Made by a program: the position numbers and the translations under genes. From positions 44,348,468-44,412,467 of the forward strand of contig NC_092859.1 of the NCBI RefSeq assembly GCF_032062135.1: a stretch of 64,000 nucleotides of DNA, read 5' to 3'. Source of the stretch: Pyxicephalus adspersus. Taxonomy: Eukaryota > Chordata > Amphibia > Anura > Pyxicephalidae. Below are positions 46,010 through 59,569 of this stretch, piece by piece. How positions within the stretch are numbered: the first letter of the stretch is position 1; each line of letters begins with the position of its first letter. The notes under the pieces are model-generated. The model worked only from the letters and a program-made list of their open reading frames with translations. It did not search any database and was not told the DNA's origin.

Positions 46010-47905
46010 TCCCACAGCAAAGGAATGACATTTCCTCAGCAAATTTACATGTGAAATTTTACAAATATACATGGAAAATCTGTATTTAATTTCCCATTTA
46101 TTTATATTATATATAAAACTATTAAGTGCCAGGTTTTTTTGTCACATCTCCATAGGATTCATTTTGGAATGTTTTACACATATATTATTATACCACATAC
46201 TGTTAGCCTATATGAAAGCCCTTCATATACCAAAAACAGCTATTAATTACCTTGATACTATCTTCTAACTTCACCTAACATCAGGTTGGAACATGCACTG
46301 TTCTGCTCAAGTGTTAAGTTTACATCTGAAGTCAGCAAGTGGTTAAAAGGGCCAGTCTAGCCAAGTGATATTAAAAGTATAGGTGGAGTCGGGTTATATC
46401 AGCCCCTAAATGTCTTGGTCCAAGAGTGGGTTCCCCTTGTTTTTCATGACATCCATAAGAAAAACTATATAAAAAATAGAATAAAATAATAGAGTGTTCA
46501 GACCTGAAAGTTAGTGATAAATTTACTGCAATTTTAGTGCATTTTTTTCTCTTTATATGTCAGCAGCAGTGGAATTTTAAAATTGTCTGGCAAAAGGCAT
46601 TTTCCATTGTAACTGCTATAAGACAAAACTCTATAACTAATAATATAATACATACAATAATATATAAAAAATAATATTAGAAAAAATAAAATAAAACAGC
46701 ATTATTTTAGTATATTGAGAGACCATTAGGTCCTTGGAAAAAACACCCAAGTCTGTACAAAAAAACAATCATTCATCTGACAATTTATTTTCAGCGGTGT
46801 ATTTTAAAAGGAAAAGAAAAATGTTGTTTAATTTGTAAAAGCTGAACCATTCTCAGCTAAAGTGCTCAATGGATGAATTGTTTTATGGACCTCCAGATGC
46901 AGAGAAGCCACTTGGATCTTGTTGATAAATCTAGCTTATATTGCCTGGAAAGCGTTGTGTTCCTTGGGAAGTTATTTGGACAGCGAAGCAGATAGCATTA
47001 GAGATTTGCATCATTGGGTAAGGTAATCAAGAATGCTGGACCCTCATCAAATAATTCTTCACTGTAGGGACTATGTAATGTAATGTGTTATTCCTGGAAG
47101 TTACCGAGTAAAGCCTGCATCTAGAATAAAAAAAGTTTCATGTACAAATCCCATCAATAAATAGCAGTATATGTTTGAAAACATTTAAATAATCTATATT
47201 AGTCAATATCATCTCCAGCTTACAAAACTTTTTAATTGCACCCCCAAGGAATTGTATTTCACTTCACTGTTAAGTGGACACTCCTCCTATGAAGATATCT
47301 TGGCAGTATTGTAATATTGACTGAAGTAAAGTGGTGTATTTGTTAAAAACAGCAGTACTGAGTATAATGATAATAACTAATATTGTTATTTTTTAAAGAA
47401 GTCCAATGTTCTTTTTATGTATTTGAATGTAATCGGCGCAGCTCAAAAAGTAGGATATAAAATAAAAGTAAAATGGTATTTTTATAAGAGAGTCCCCTAA
47501 ATTGACCCCGCCGTTCATACTAATAAAATCTGAATAATTAACCCTGTGATACCAACTTTTTCTAACCATATTGTATATATTATTATCTTCACTTCTGTCT
47601 AAAATTCTTGGCTATATCTGTGCACTAGGCCTTCAAAGAATTGTATAGAATCATAGCAGCATAGGAGCTTCTTCCACTAAAGCCCCACACAAGTCAAAAA
47701 TGACTAAGGGCAAAGGTGTAGCCATAAATGAGGTGCATATCTCGGATCTCTAATGCCAAGGGTGCAAGTGTGCGTCTGAATACCAGAACTGAGATGGGGG
47801 TTTGCTTAAGCTAAGCATTACTGATAGAAATAGAAACAAAACTGATATACACAAAGCTATTATAAATGATCTTACATGCAACCGAGGCGATGGAGTTGCA
47901 GAAAG
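46010..47905. other. No gene seen
   Basis: 47810-47865 shares about 45 bp with 51672-51720 (see findings). 46840-47060 is a non-repetitive stretch. Confidence 0.45.
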
Positions 47906-47910
47906 CCGAG

Positions 47911-48950
47911 GCACAGAAGGGGGTGCATCAGTAGTCAGCTGCAGCACAAGGGGATTTATCAACAGACAGCAGGGGCACACATGGGTAATGTATCAATATA
48001 AAACAGCAGCACTGAGGGCATCAACACACAGCAGCATTATCAAAGAAGGGGGTATATCAACAGACAGAATGGGGGTACATCAGCAGACAGCATTAGCACA
48101 GAAGGGGGTATATTACCGGCAGACAGAATGACAGAGAAAGGGGTGTATCNNNNNNNNNNNNNNNNNNNNNNNNNNNNNNNNNNNNNNNNNNNNNNNNNNN
48201 NNNNNNNNNNNNNNNNNNNNNNNNNNNNNNNNNNNNNNNNNNNNNNNNNNNNNNNNNNNNNNNNNNNNNNNNNNNNNNNNNNNNNNNNNNNNNNNNNNNN
48301 NNNNNNNNNNNNNNNNNNNNNNNNNNNNNNNNNNNNNNNNNNNNNNNNNNNNNNNNNNNNNNNNNNNNNNNNNNNNNNNNNNNNNNNNNNNNNNNNNNNN
48401 NNNNNNNNNNNNNNNNNNNNNNNNNNNNNNNNNNNNNNNNNNNNNNNNNNNNNNNNNNNNNNNNNNNNNNNNNNNNNNNNNNNNNNNNNNNNNNNNNNNN
48501 NNNNNNNNNNNNNNNNNNNNNNNNNNNNNNNNNNNNNNNNNNNNNNNNNNNNNNNNNNNNNNNNNNNNNNNNNNNNNNNNNNNNNNNNNNNNNNNNNNNN
48601 NNNNNNNNNNNNNNNNNNNNNNNNNNNNNNNNNNNNNNNNNNNNNNNNNNNNNNNNNNNNNNNNNNNNNNNNNNNNNNNNNNNNNNNNNNNNNNNNNNNN
48701 NNNNNNNNNNNNNNNNNNNNNNNNNNNNNNNNNNNNNNNNNNNNNNNNNNNNNNNNNNNNNNNNNNNNNNNNNNNNNNNNNNNNNNNAACAGACAGAATG
48801 CATCAGTGGACAGCAGCGGCACAGAAGGGGGTATATCAACACACAAAGGTGACACAGAAGGTGGTGCATTGACAAACATTAGTGGCACAGAAGGGGGGGT
48901 ATATCAACACAGAGCAGTGACACAGAAAGGAATGCTCCAACACACAGCAG
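47911..48950 (+). repeat. Minisatellite, 31-33 bp unit, interrupted by an assembly gap
   Basis: The unit is of the form GCACAGAAGGGGGTATATC followed by AACAGACAGCAGTG. About seven to eight variable units are visible on the left (47911-48149) and about five on the right (48788-48950). Open frames across it on both strands are produced by the near-33-bp (multiple of three) period and by the masked bases, and do not indicate a protein. Confidence 0.85.
48150..48787. other. Assembly gap (638 N)
   Basis: A run of unknown bases inside the minisatellite; its size may be an estimate. Confidence 0.98.
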
Positions 48951-49029
48951 GAGAAATTGAGAAAGCAGAAACAATCAAGATGAAAGTCAAGAGGATGCGA
49001 AAAGCAATAAAAAATGAGGAAGAATAGAA

Positions 49030-50640
49030 CCTTTTTTGTTGTATATGGTAATATTGTGCATAATATTGTGGAATTCCTTCTTGTGTATTCAACGTTGAAT
49101 TCTGTTCTAGTAGAACTAGTTAGCTCATATTTTGCACACAGCGAGTAGCCTCTGCCCTCCGTGTACATTACCAGTAGAACTGCAGCTGCTGTATTCACCG
49201 CTGTTACCAATGGCTGGTGGTTGCCAGATTGAGGGACCACACCTAACAAATACAACCAATGCAAATGCGCACTGCTGTATACCATTGCTATTGACTTACA
49301 GCCCATTATCAAGGTATATAGTCATGAACTTTCCCATTGGCATGTGGTTGTTAGGAGCAGTCTAGCCCCCTGACAACTGCTGAGAATAGGTTAAAAGACA
49401 GCAGTTTTTTGCCTTAGATTTGGGTATTCCTGATACTGAGGCAGATTCTAATAATGTTGGCACAGTGGGCAGTGCCAGCCTTTTGTGTACTAAATGCAAG
49501 CTACCTATAGTTAGATTAAACAAAAGGTTTGTTTTTTACTAATAGAACAGCAGAACATGTTTAATGTTTGGTTCCATTCTGCTAACAGCCTGATTTTGAA
49601 CAGAAGCACCGGGTTCTGTGAGAATGATATTAGAAAAACCAAGCTAGGAAGAAGTTAAAAGGTATTATTACATTTTTTCTACACTGTACCAAAGTATTCT
49701 TGTTAAGTTTTTATGTCTTTGTTGTGTCCTAAATTAAAAAGAAAACAATAAAAGTTTGTAAAAAGCGTTGATGATTGTACCAGAAACATTATTTTGAAGT
49801 CATAATAAACAAAACACATCACAGAAAAAATAAGTGCCCAAATCAGCGTTTTTTTAAAAAAAAAATCGTTGGTCAAACTGGAAAATAAATGTGTTTTTCT
49901 TCTTATTTTTGCCTTTAGCTGTGTAAAGAATGAATTGAGTACAGGAACACATTACCACTAATTAAAACACTTGTTTGTCCTATAAAATATATCCTATTCA
50001 TTTCTGCTTAATAAGTACAAAGTTGTTGCTATAGTCTCAATTGTAGCTGAAAAGGCAAAACGCCTCTGAAAGTAATGGTGTATCTAAATCCAGGAACAAA
50101 AATAGAAATATTTGGCAGCTTAAAAGTCCTTAGATGTGGCTACAAGTAACACTCTTCCCATTCTAGGATGACAGTGCTCACTTATTGTACTGCATATATG
50201 AAAGAACAGCATTGTCACACTAGGAAGGAAAGTAAAGAATTCTCTCCTCCAAATAAAGGGTACAAGTTTTTTGTAGCTTACAAAGTAATGTGGAGGCTGG
50301 GCTGATAAGACAACTTGATATTAAACTGCAGAGTGCACAGGACATATTGGATTTCTGGCAATAATGCTTGTACTTACCAACAGATATAATAAAACATTTT
50401 CATTTGTATTTGTAATAGACCAAAAATGAGCTGATATCAAAAGTCTATTGTTAGAATATACATACATTTTATCATTGAACTAAACTGTTGTTTTTTTAAT
50501 GCTGTCAGCAATAATATAACAGAAATGACTGAAGGAATGCTTCTTTTTACCTGGCAGCATTTTTTTAACCCAAAGTCTCATTCCCCCTGCCGTGCATCCT
50601 GTAAACACACATACATTGCTGCTCCCATCGCAATGTGATG
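49030..50640. other. No gene seen
   Basis: AT-rich sequence with no element recognised. Confidence 0.5.
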
Positions 50641-50649
50641 TATTCGGCT

Positions 50650-51420
50650 GCCTATTCACCACTAAGCAACCCAAGGCCACATGCTGCCATGTGCAACTCT
50701 AGTGTGTTTGAGTTGGCATTACCAATGAATGGGTAACCCAACGCATCAACATAATGTATTTTGCTTTGCCACGTGTTCTGGTAACAAAATATACTTGACA
50801 AAAAGGTACAAGGAGCCATCATGCATGAGCAGATCTTTGTACAGCCTTGACACAATCTTTGTCACGTTAAAATGATTTCCAGTGTTTATGACCCTGGAGC
50901 CAGAAGATTACTGGTTGTAGGTGGTGGTGTTAGGGAGATCACACCCATGACATCACTGGAGAATTTAAGAAGCATACCATAAATATGCTATGCATAGGCT
51001 GGGTTTGGACAATAGGGCTAGCATTCAGACTGCTACTTCCAGATATCAAGCACTGGAAATAGGCAAAAAAAAGCTTTTTATGGTGTTTGCAAACACATGA
51101 GCAAGGTGCAAGCAGCTGCAAAAGCCTTGCCAAATGGTTCCATTTTGGTTTTTGTTTTTTTGCTACGAAAAAGGCTTGCAAACCCCTAAAAGTACTTGCA
51201 CAACAATTTGCAAGCAGCACCAATTTAAGTCTATGGAGGCAGCAGGGGCAGTAAATTTCCCCTGGATATTACTTCTGGAATCCAAATGACAAAGCTGTAG
51301 TCTCTTACAAACTGTCAAAAAAAGATAATTATTTGCTCTAAAGCCATTTTTTACAAGTTGTTTTGAGCATTGAAACAACTTGCAAAAAAATCAAAACCTA
51401 TTCCAGCCATAATTGCACAA
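50650..51420. other. Unassigned sequence with short 'ttgcaag' inverted words
   Basis: 'cttgcaaacccctaaaagtac', 'caatttgcaagcagcacc' and 'aacttgcaaaaaaatc' alternate in orientation, as in decayed MITEs, but I cannot define ends. A 94-codon minus-strand frame here has no motif. Confidence 0.3.
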
Positions 51421-51424
51421 TATG

Positions 51425-52230
51425 GCAAAAATCATAGAGGCCCCACATTTTGTGAGCAGTTTAGTTTCAAGTTGTTGTTTGTTGAAATAAATGCAACACT
51501 ATCCTAGTTTATATCTGCCTATCTGGATGTGTAGCAAAGATCACAGTTTACTTTTTATACACAGTAAAAGCCCTGCTATCATGGAAATACCATGCTTGAG
51601 TAAAGATGTAAAATATTCAGAATTTCTGCTCAATCCATCTGAACTTCGATAAACTTAAGGAAAAAACTTATTTTAAGCTAAGTATCACTGATGCAGAAAC
51701 AAAGTTGACATACACAAAATATGCCTTGAAAAAAAAATCTCTGCTTAAAACAAGAGAAAAGGTTGCAAGTAAGTTCCATCAGGTCCTGTCAGATCTCAGC
51801 ATTGCACTGCAATAGGTCCTGTCAGTTTACAGCTTGTAGCGGCATGTAACAATACTTTAAGTGAAGCAGGGTGGCATGTGTAAGCAAACACAGCATGAGA
51901 TTTTCCACACTGACAGCCAAAGCAACTAAAAGCATTTTAATCTCCATATGTCCCACTTACCATTGCCTAATAACCAATCTGTGGTGGAAAAATATTAATA
52001 GCACTTTGTTTCCAAAAAGACATGGGATCATTTTTTATTTAAAGTGACATTTACCTTTAACCATGTAAGGCCAGTTAAAAAAAAAACACTTAACTCTTTT
52101 ACTTCTTAGCAGTTACTGGTGGAGAAAATAAATGGTGCAGGGAAACTAAAACCTTGTATAAGTTCCAACTTGTAGCTCACACAGGGCTATGGTTATTGAT
52201 CCCCCATGTGACAGATTTGGTTCTTGACTG
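51425..52230. other. No gene seen
   Basis: Includes 51672-51720, related to 47810-47865. Confidence 0.45.
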
Positions 52231-52234
52231 CTAG

Positions 52235-52266
<32 letters not shown>

Positions 52267-52267
52267 A
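52235..52267 (+). repeat. (TA)n microsatellite
   Basis: About 32 bases of alternating TA with one A insertion near the start. Confidence 0.9.
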
Positions 52268-52589
52268 AACTCCGATTGCGCACAGTAGTTTTGTCAACCC
52301 ATGCAAAGCAAACAAGATGGGTGAAGATGCCAAACCTGGAAGAAGATCAAGAAAAGATGGTAGCACTAGTAAAGTAGGTGCCACAAGTTTACAAATGTAA
52401 ACTGAACAAAACTAGAAATAGGGACAGTAACAAATGCTTAGTGAAGAGGACTTGTGAATGTCTAATCTGCTACAGAACCTCTGATGGTGGAATTTTGTTC
52501 TAATTTTCCTTTCTAATGACAAACCCGAGAAAGAAAAAGACTTGACTGTGGCAAGACATAGCTCGGTCAACTTGCTCCCAAACTAAACC

Positions 52590-53400
52590 CTTCAATCTTT
52601 TACTATCCCCCTCCCCCTCCCAAACCTTATCTTCCCCATCTTTACACATTAAACACACTAACGTTGCTTAAATGGCCCACAGGCCTTTTATTAAACAAAT
52701 ATTTTAACATAACATATCAAATAACATATTAAACGAATAATAACAATATATAAATAATAATTAGAACTATATATAAATATATATATCTATACATAACCAT
52801 TACAAAATGTAAATTACTTTAACTGAACAAATATAATAACAATAACAAAATATAACCAATATAACAACAACAATACTTTTNNNNNNNNNNNNNNNNNNNN
52901 NNNNNNNNNNNNNNNNNNNNNNNNNNNNNNNNNNNNNNNNNNNNNNNNNNNNNNNNNNNNNNNNNNNNNNNNNNNNNNNNNNNNNNNNNNNNNNNNNNNN
53001 NNNNNNNNNNNNNNNNNNNNNNNNNNNNNNNNNNNNNNNNNNNNNNNNNNNNNNNNNNNNNNNNNNNNNNNNNNNNNNNNNNNNNNNNNNNNNNNNNNNN
53101 NNNNNNNNNNNNNNNNNNNNNNNNNNNNNNNNNNNNNNNNNNNNNNNNNNNNNNNNNNNNNNNNNNNNNNNNNNNNAGGGAGGGCGGGAAAACTTTCCTT
53201 TCTTGCTGTCCCTGGTAAAAAGCCTCTATTGTCTCATTCCTGACCTTTTTATTACCAATTGACCCCTCCTTTCATCCCTTCCCTGCGCCTCTTCCCCTCC
53301 CCCCCCCCTTCCCCCTGTCCCCACGCTCTGCACGTGCCATTTCCTAATGATTAACCCTCTGCTGTCTCCCTGCCTGTCTGCACCGTCATGCTGGCCTTCC
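52590..53400 (-). mobile_element. Terminal-type block, probable YR retrotransposon end, with gap
   Basis: Minus strand: a G-rich half (53177-53390, including a run of nine G at about 53300), then a gap, AT-rich sequence of 'gttattattat'-like words, then TTTAATAAAAGGCCTGTGGG and CCATTTAAGCAACGTTAGTG (about 52655-52700) and a purine-rich GGGAGGGGGAGGGGGATAG (about 52605-52623). It is the clearest copy of the TTTAATAAA...GGCC core. Confidence 0.45.
52881..53176. other. Assembly gap (296 N)
   Basis: Unknown bases between the AT-rich and G-rich halves of the block at 52590-53400. Confidence 0.98.
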
Positions 53401-53404
53401 ACTA

Positions 53405-56400
53405 TCCTCCTTTCACTCGCATGCTCCAGGCCTCCTTATTCTGCAAAGATAGACTCAAAGTGAACAGGTTCACAAAACTGGAGGTAAGCAACAGACTTCA
53501 AATCACAAGGTCTCTAAGAATAAGCACACAGAGACTAAAGCAAACCAGTCTCTACCTAATAGAAGGTTTGCTAGGACTGAAGATATAAGCAATCCTAAAA
53601 CTAGCATGGCGACAGATGGTTGAAATAAAAACATGTACTGCCATGGACTTCATAACTTGCCACAAGCCAAGCTACCAATTTCAATAGTAAGAGGGCTTTC
53701 CCATTGGTAGTTGTGTAGTACCCCAACAACCCTTAACAACAGAATAAAGCAAGGCTTTGTACTTAGGACTTGAAAATATGTTAAACACAGAAAATATCAG
53801 AGAGCAGATAAGTATGTTCCAGCCAGAAGCCAGATTGTGTATGTACAGGAAGGACAGTACACAGTGTCAGTGCAACACATGGTTTTGTTCAATATCAACA
53901 ACCATCCTAAAGAAGAGCTGAACTGTGGAAGTTGGGCCCATGAAAGGCAAGCAGAGGGAAAAAGACTATACTATACTATAGTATTGCCTGTGGTCTTCCT
54001 GCAGTTGATTCTTGCCATATCTTGTTTTACCCTTTTTCTCTTTGTGAAGCTAGCCATCTTGGTAGAAACAGAGCTTTCCTTCCTCATATTAGAGCTGACC
54101 CATTGATGACTGATAAATAAAGTAAGAGAAGTGGGTCAAAAAGCCTAAATCCACTAAACAAATTAGAAATAAATGGGGAGATGCTTGTCCACTGGACTTT
54201 AGGTGCAGCTTATTCTTCATATGTGATTTCAGAATGTCAATATATAACTTTGAGGGTTTTGGCACCTAAGTTTTTGGACACAGGAAGTGGGCTGCTATTA
54301 TTTTGTCTGTAATTCAAGACAAAAAGTATATCTTACTGGGTGCTGCTTAGGCACATTTACTTTTTCTGAATGTTTCCAATACCAATATGCGTTCATTTTA
54401 TTTTCACAGTAAACAATTTTCAACCAACTGGTTGGTATGTGCTTCTTCATTTGGCCTGTTAGGGCTTTTTTTCAACCATGTTGTTTTAAAAGTTCTGCAA
54501 GTTGAAACACTCAGCATAATACCAGAGTCACAAAATGTAAAAGTCGTATAAAGCATTGAACTCATGAGCACTGTACACCATACAGCTCAATAACAAATAT
54601 AGATAATTTCCTGTAATGTAGTAGAGATAAGCTTGATGACTTTAAAAATAATCTTGCATAGGCATCCCTGCCCTTATACAACCATAAATTTCAGCAACTT
54701 CAGGTATAGGACCACAGGGTTACTGTCAATCTATGAAAAAAATGTCATCGGCTTACTATTTTAATATACCAGATTTATTGCTTTCATAGTTTTTTAAAGC
54801 AAAGGGTGAGGTAATGATGATGTTACAATGCATTAAAGCATATTGAGGTGCCAGGATCTCTTAGGTCAGGAAATTAACTTATCTCTTTGTCATAACTTTT
54901 AATTCATTGCTCAATAAAATGACAGTTATATTTTACTCCTGTTTAATATCGGCTTTTTAAAAATTCATATTGTGTAGTATGAAACCTTTAGATAATAAGG
55001 TTCCCTTGATGTGTAGCATAAAGCCAAATGTTCTTCTCCTTGCATCTCTGACTCTGTGGGGCCACCTTTGCCAGCTTACTATCCCGGTGAGAAATGTAAG
55101 CTTTATGGAGTAGAGAAGACACAGGCCTGTCTAGGCCGAGTGGGGGCCTTTTGCAGTATCAGCATTTCAATCTCTTATTATTCCTAGACTTAATGACTTG
55201 CCTGGCTCCAACTTTGAATTTCTTCCCTACTTGTCTGTCAGAAGTTCTTGGCAGTTTTATTTCCTGTTCTAAAATCCCTAGGCTCTCTTTGTGAATCGGT
55301 GACAGCAGCAAATTTAAAGACATTTTTTTCTTTACCCTGCTTAGCCATGGCAATTAACAATAACCAAGTAGCAAAGAAAGGCTGAGATGGCAGAATTTGA
55401 CAGTGAATGGCTTAAACAGATGCATTTTTTTGTCTGTTGTGTTAAGCGGCCGTCTTTCCCAGAGTTGATGATTCAAGGGTTTGAATTTTAGAACATGTGA
55501 TTTGACAAGTATGTATTCTAACTCAGTATTTCCTAAACTCTACTCTGATCAAAATGGCAACTTATAGAAAGGATAGCTTACTAGTACTGCAATAGGACCT
55601 TACAGCACAGTGTGTATATTTCTCTAAATTTGTATCCAGAGGCATTACTTCTTTTTTTTCAATATAGTGGTGATAGTGAAAAAACCCAGATATGGGGTTC
55701 TAACCTATCTTTGTGCCTGCTAGGGATATTCACTCTTCATTTTCTAGAAAACACAGAAAGAGAGAAAAGGAAAGAAAGATATTTTTCTACGGTAAGATTT
55801 AAATATCTTTTTATATAGCAATGTAATTTAATGGTATTTTTCATACATGGGGACTTTCTAAAGTCACATCAATAAACAGGAGTATATTAATAATTAATTT
55901 AGCCTAGGTTATATAACCAAGAAAGTTCAACAGTTATTCCAGATTTGTCCCAGCATGATAATGGTCTCCAGAAAAATATTTAGTAATTCTTTTTTGTTAA
56001 TGCACATTAGCCCATTATGTTAGGATATTAAAATTCTAGAACAGGACAATCAGTAGCCAATCACAAAATGACAGGTGGCAGGGAAAGTTTTGGAAGAAGG
56101 GGAAATATACTTATGTGAAACTTGTTTAGTGGAGGAGGATGCCACCCTACAGAGAGGGGCGAACTCCATACCACCCAATGATAGCTTTATCCAGGAGGCC
56201 ACTTAATGAGGTGAAGGGGATACTATACTACCACATAAAGTGGTATTTCATTACAGCTTTAATCTGTCTCAAACAATAATTGTGTAGTGATGGTTAATGT
56301 GTGTTTTCATGATTCAGCATTCTTTTTATGTGTAGCTTCTTCATTCCATGTCACATTAGTATAGTGTGGAAGCAGACTTACAGAAACCAGGTCAATTTTA

Positions 56401-58600
56401 ATCTTAGTTGACTTTCCTGTTACATAGTTGTTAGTGGACATGTGGAGAAACTGTATAATGGAATTGTAAATTGTATGGCCAGCATAAGAGTATAAATTTA
56501 GTGTATTAAATTATTATTATGATTTGCAAATTACTTTCAATATTATAACCACTATTATCTTCTATTGTGTACAAATAACTTTATTCTTAATAAATCAATA
56601 ATAATATAAATCATAACTTGTGAGTCAACATTTATTAGTCTCACCTTACTTAGAAACTATGGAGAAATATCATAAGAGTAGTTCTTATATAAAATGTAGG
56701 CTCCAAAATTGGCTGCACTTGTTATTAGCTGAGCATAGCTTGCTGCTCCTATATTGTGTTTGAAAGAAATTAATGTTGCCACTGTTTGGAGGAAAGTTTC
56801 ATAGGCTATGGTTTAGGAAGGGGAGGAATGGTAACTTTATGTGTGTGGGGTAGGAATGATATTATTCCTTGTCTTGCCCACCTAAATGCATGAGCAACAA
56901 TGTGTGTACGCGGTAAAATTGCCAGATGGTTGGCAGAGTGTGGAAGTGAACAGATGAGGGAGTAAACAAACTGGGGTTTTTAGAGTTTCCCTGTGGGCTA
57001 ATCCCTTTTACTAGGGGTAGGATAATTTTCTTCCCCTTGACAAAAAGTCGGGCATACCAAGAATAGATCTTGCAAACATCCTTTTTCTATGAGCATGAAG
57101 GTGAAGGATAAAGCAGATGAGAGAAAACAATGTAGGACTGCTGCTGCCTTCATTGGATATTCAAGTGTTGGAAACCCTATGTTCCAAATAAAGGTTTCAG
57201 ATATGTTTAGTAGCAAAACTCTGTTCCGCCAAATTTAAGACCTTGAGGGACGAACAGCTTGATTTCAATTGTAGAGCTGATAATCTGGGAATTAACAAAA
57301 CAGACATACACGTCCACTCTGAACCTTCACCCTGAGGATCAGCTGAATAATGTAAGGACTTAGGGGTCAGAGAATCGAACGTCGATGTCAAAGAGTCTGA
57401 TGGTGGCTGAAGCACTTTAAAGGAATGGAAGCAGAAGACTTTATTCCCGAGGGAGGTAATTATTAAAGCTTTTCCATTGTAGGAAACTTCAGATAGGATT
57501 GTTTGTTTTTTGTTTTTTTGTTTTTTAGCAATATGCAAAATTGATGAAAAATCCGTCGGGAAAAATGAAGCGAGAAATAGTCTGTGGTAAAACCATTCTC
57601 TTTTTCAGGGTTGGCTTGTTTTTGCTCCACCTGTCAAATTGCTGCTTTCTTTGATTTCTTTGTGATTTGTAATCACAATTCATAACTGGATAGATTGATA
57701 TATTATATTATAGTATTCATTGATTGGTGTTATACTGTGTTGATTGTTCCTTTATTTTTTTTGAACAGTGTATATTATTGTTTTCTTTTATTTTAACTCT
57801 GAAAACATTCTCATAACAGTTTGTCCCTTTGTCTTTGCTGCATTTGTAAATACTGTTTGGAAAACACAAGCCATTGTCGCCATTCCAAATCTAATTTGAG
57901 CCATAAAAGATCTAATAATAATCTTAACTAATGAACAACTAGAAAGACATTCAATTATCTTCTAAACAGTAATGGGCAAAATAATGGTCAACTAATTATT
58001 GAGTCTTTTTTCTTTGAGAATTAAATAACAGTTATCCTGGCAATTGTTTAATTCATATTTCACATGCTATTATGAAAAGATCAAAGCAATTTATACTCAG
58101 ATATCAGGCACATGACATGATGTTCCAGTTACGGTAGAGACACATCCAAGTAGATTGGGAAAAATGCAGTTAATTTGTGTCTACTGGCTATGGATGTTTT
58201 GTCCTTTTAACCCAAGGAAAACAAATATATCTCTCGACAGAAAAAGAATACATTTAAACTGCTGTATAACTGACAAGTTAGTATTACTTAAAACATTATT
58301 ATTTATGATGATCATGATTAAGGTATTCCCAAGCCATTGACATGTCTATCATAAATCCAATAAGCAAATTTGTATATGTTTCATGGATAGGGTGGCATAA
58401 AAATGTATTTAATTTTAGGGTGGCATAAAAATTATTAAAAAAATAACTTTATATCTAAGAACCAATCATTTTATTTAGAAAATGGCTAGCTTGAAACTAT
58501 TTCAAACTTTTTTTATTCTTTACAGGATTTATAAACCCAAGAACAAAAAGAACATTTCCCATGTATACTTGGGGCTGGGAACATTTGTGTTTGAATTGTC
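53405..58600. other. No gene seen
   Basis: Over 5 kb without a supported feature. A 113-codon minus-strand frame (57197-57538) shows no domain. An 'aataaagcaaggctttg' word at 53742-53758 recalls a retroviral R region, but nothing around it supports an LTR. Confidence 0.45.
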
Positions 58601-58609
58601 ATGGCAGCT

Positions 58610-59000
58610 TGACGGTTTTGTTGGCCATGAAAGGGGGGTAAATTCATACAGGGCGGCAGGGGGCCGGAACCCATCGAGGTATGGAATTTGTGTAGCCTCA
58701 CGAGACATAGGGTTGTTGTGAGGCCCAAAGTGAGATGTGGATACTAGTTAACTGTCCTCGAGGCAGTGTGGTAGCAGCCGGGGGCCTTAGTGAAGAAAGA
58801 ATCCATAGGAAAGATGCTGTTTTCTTTGTACTTTCATGAACGTTCAAAATTTATTAAAATGTACCTGGGCGTTAGATATTTTGATTGTGTGCTGGTAAAT
58901 AAAGGTATTAAAGGCATGTCTCATAAAAGGGGGTAAGGATGTTGATAGTTTAAGGTCTTGGGGTAAGCTGGGTTTGGGGAGGGGGGGTATCCTCAACTTC
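58610..59000 (+). mobile_element. Terminal-type block, possible YR retrotransposon end (plus strand)
   Basis: G-rich start (58630-58790), AT-rich middle, then GTGCTGGTAAATAAAGGTATTAAAGGCATG (58893-58920) and a G-rich close with seven G (58979-58987). The layout matches 25925-26615; the core is less similar. Confidence 0.35.
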
Positions 59001-59004
59001 TCTA

Positions 59005-59517
59005 TCCTGGTCTTGTAATATATTGTATTTTAATTTTAAAGCTCAGAATATTTCCAGCAAGTACAGAAAAAGTTATTGATTTTGCTAGAAATTAAGCATC
59101 CTTGTCACTTCCTGTGAACTAAATTAAAAGTACAGACAATGTTATCGTTTTCTGTAAACTACTGGACTTCAAACGAGGAAGACATGTTTGATTTCAAGCT
59201 AGGGTTATAATCATTTCTCTCTCTGTAAATGAATGGTCAGCATGTACGGCTATTTTTCTCAATTTACAGAAGTCTTACAGAAATTATATATATATATATT
59301 TTTCCTGGCTAACATTTCCTGGTAGTGCAAAGCCAATATGTTGTAGTATCAAGAGATACATTAAGTAAATTACAGAAAGGAGGTTTAAATCAAAGGAAAG
59401 GCAATTGTTGAGTGACTCAGGGCCTGTGTCGATGGGCTTTAGGCTTGGGTTGACTACATCAGTTTTAGATGTTTGTAACTTCTGAAGCCCTACTGTTACT
59501 CCTTAAGTATTGATCAA

Positions 59518-59520
<3 letters not shown>
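59005..59520. other. No gene seen
   Basis: AT-rich sequence; a short (TA)n at 59285-59300. Confidence 0.5.

Positions 59521-59521
<1 letters not shown>

Positions 59522-59561
<40 letters not shown>
59522..59561 (+). repeat. (TA)n microsatellite, 20 repeats
   Basis: Forty bases of uninterrupted TA, followed by CAGTATATATTG. Confidence 0.95.
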
Positions 59562-59565
<4 letters not shown>

Positions 59566-59569
59566 TATA

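Noticed and set aside
48040..49027. Open frames of 260-299 codons on both strands around 48-49 kb
   Set aside because: They run through 638 unknown bases and a minisatellite whose period is close to a multiple of three; neither end shows protein character.
48836..49312. 158-codon minus-strand frame
   Set aside because: Partly reads the minisatellite backwards; the remainder has no motif, and the composition is not protein-like.
53742..53758. AATAAAGCAAGGCTTTG as a retroviral R region
   Set aside because: No TG...CA termini, primer-binding site or internal genes nearby; a single short word is not evidence.
57197..57538. 113-codon minus-strand frame
   Set aside because: No domain or conserved pattern seen, and its start lies in a TTTTTTGTTTTTTG low-complexity tract.
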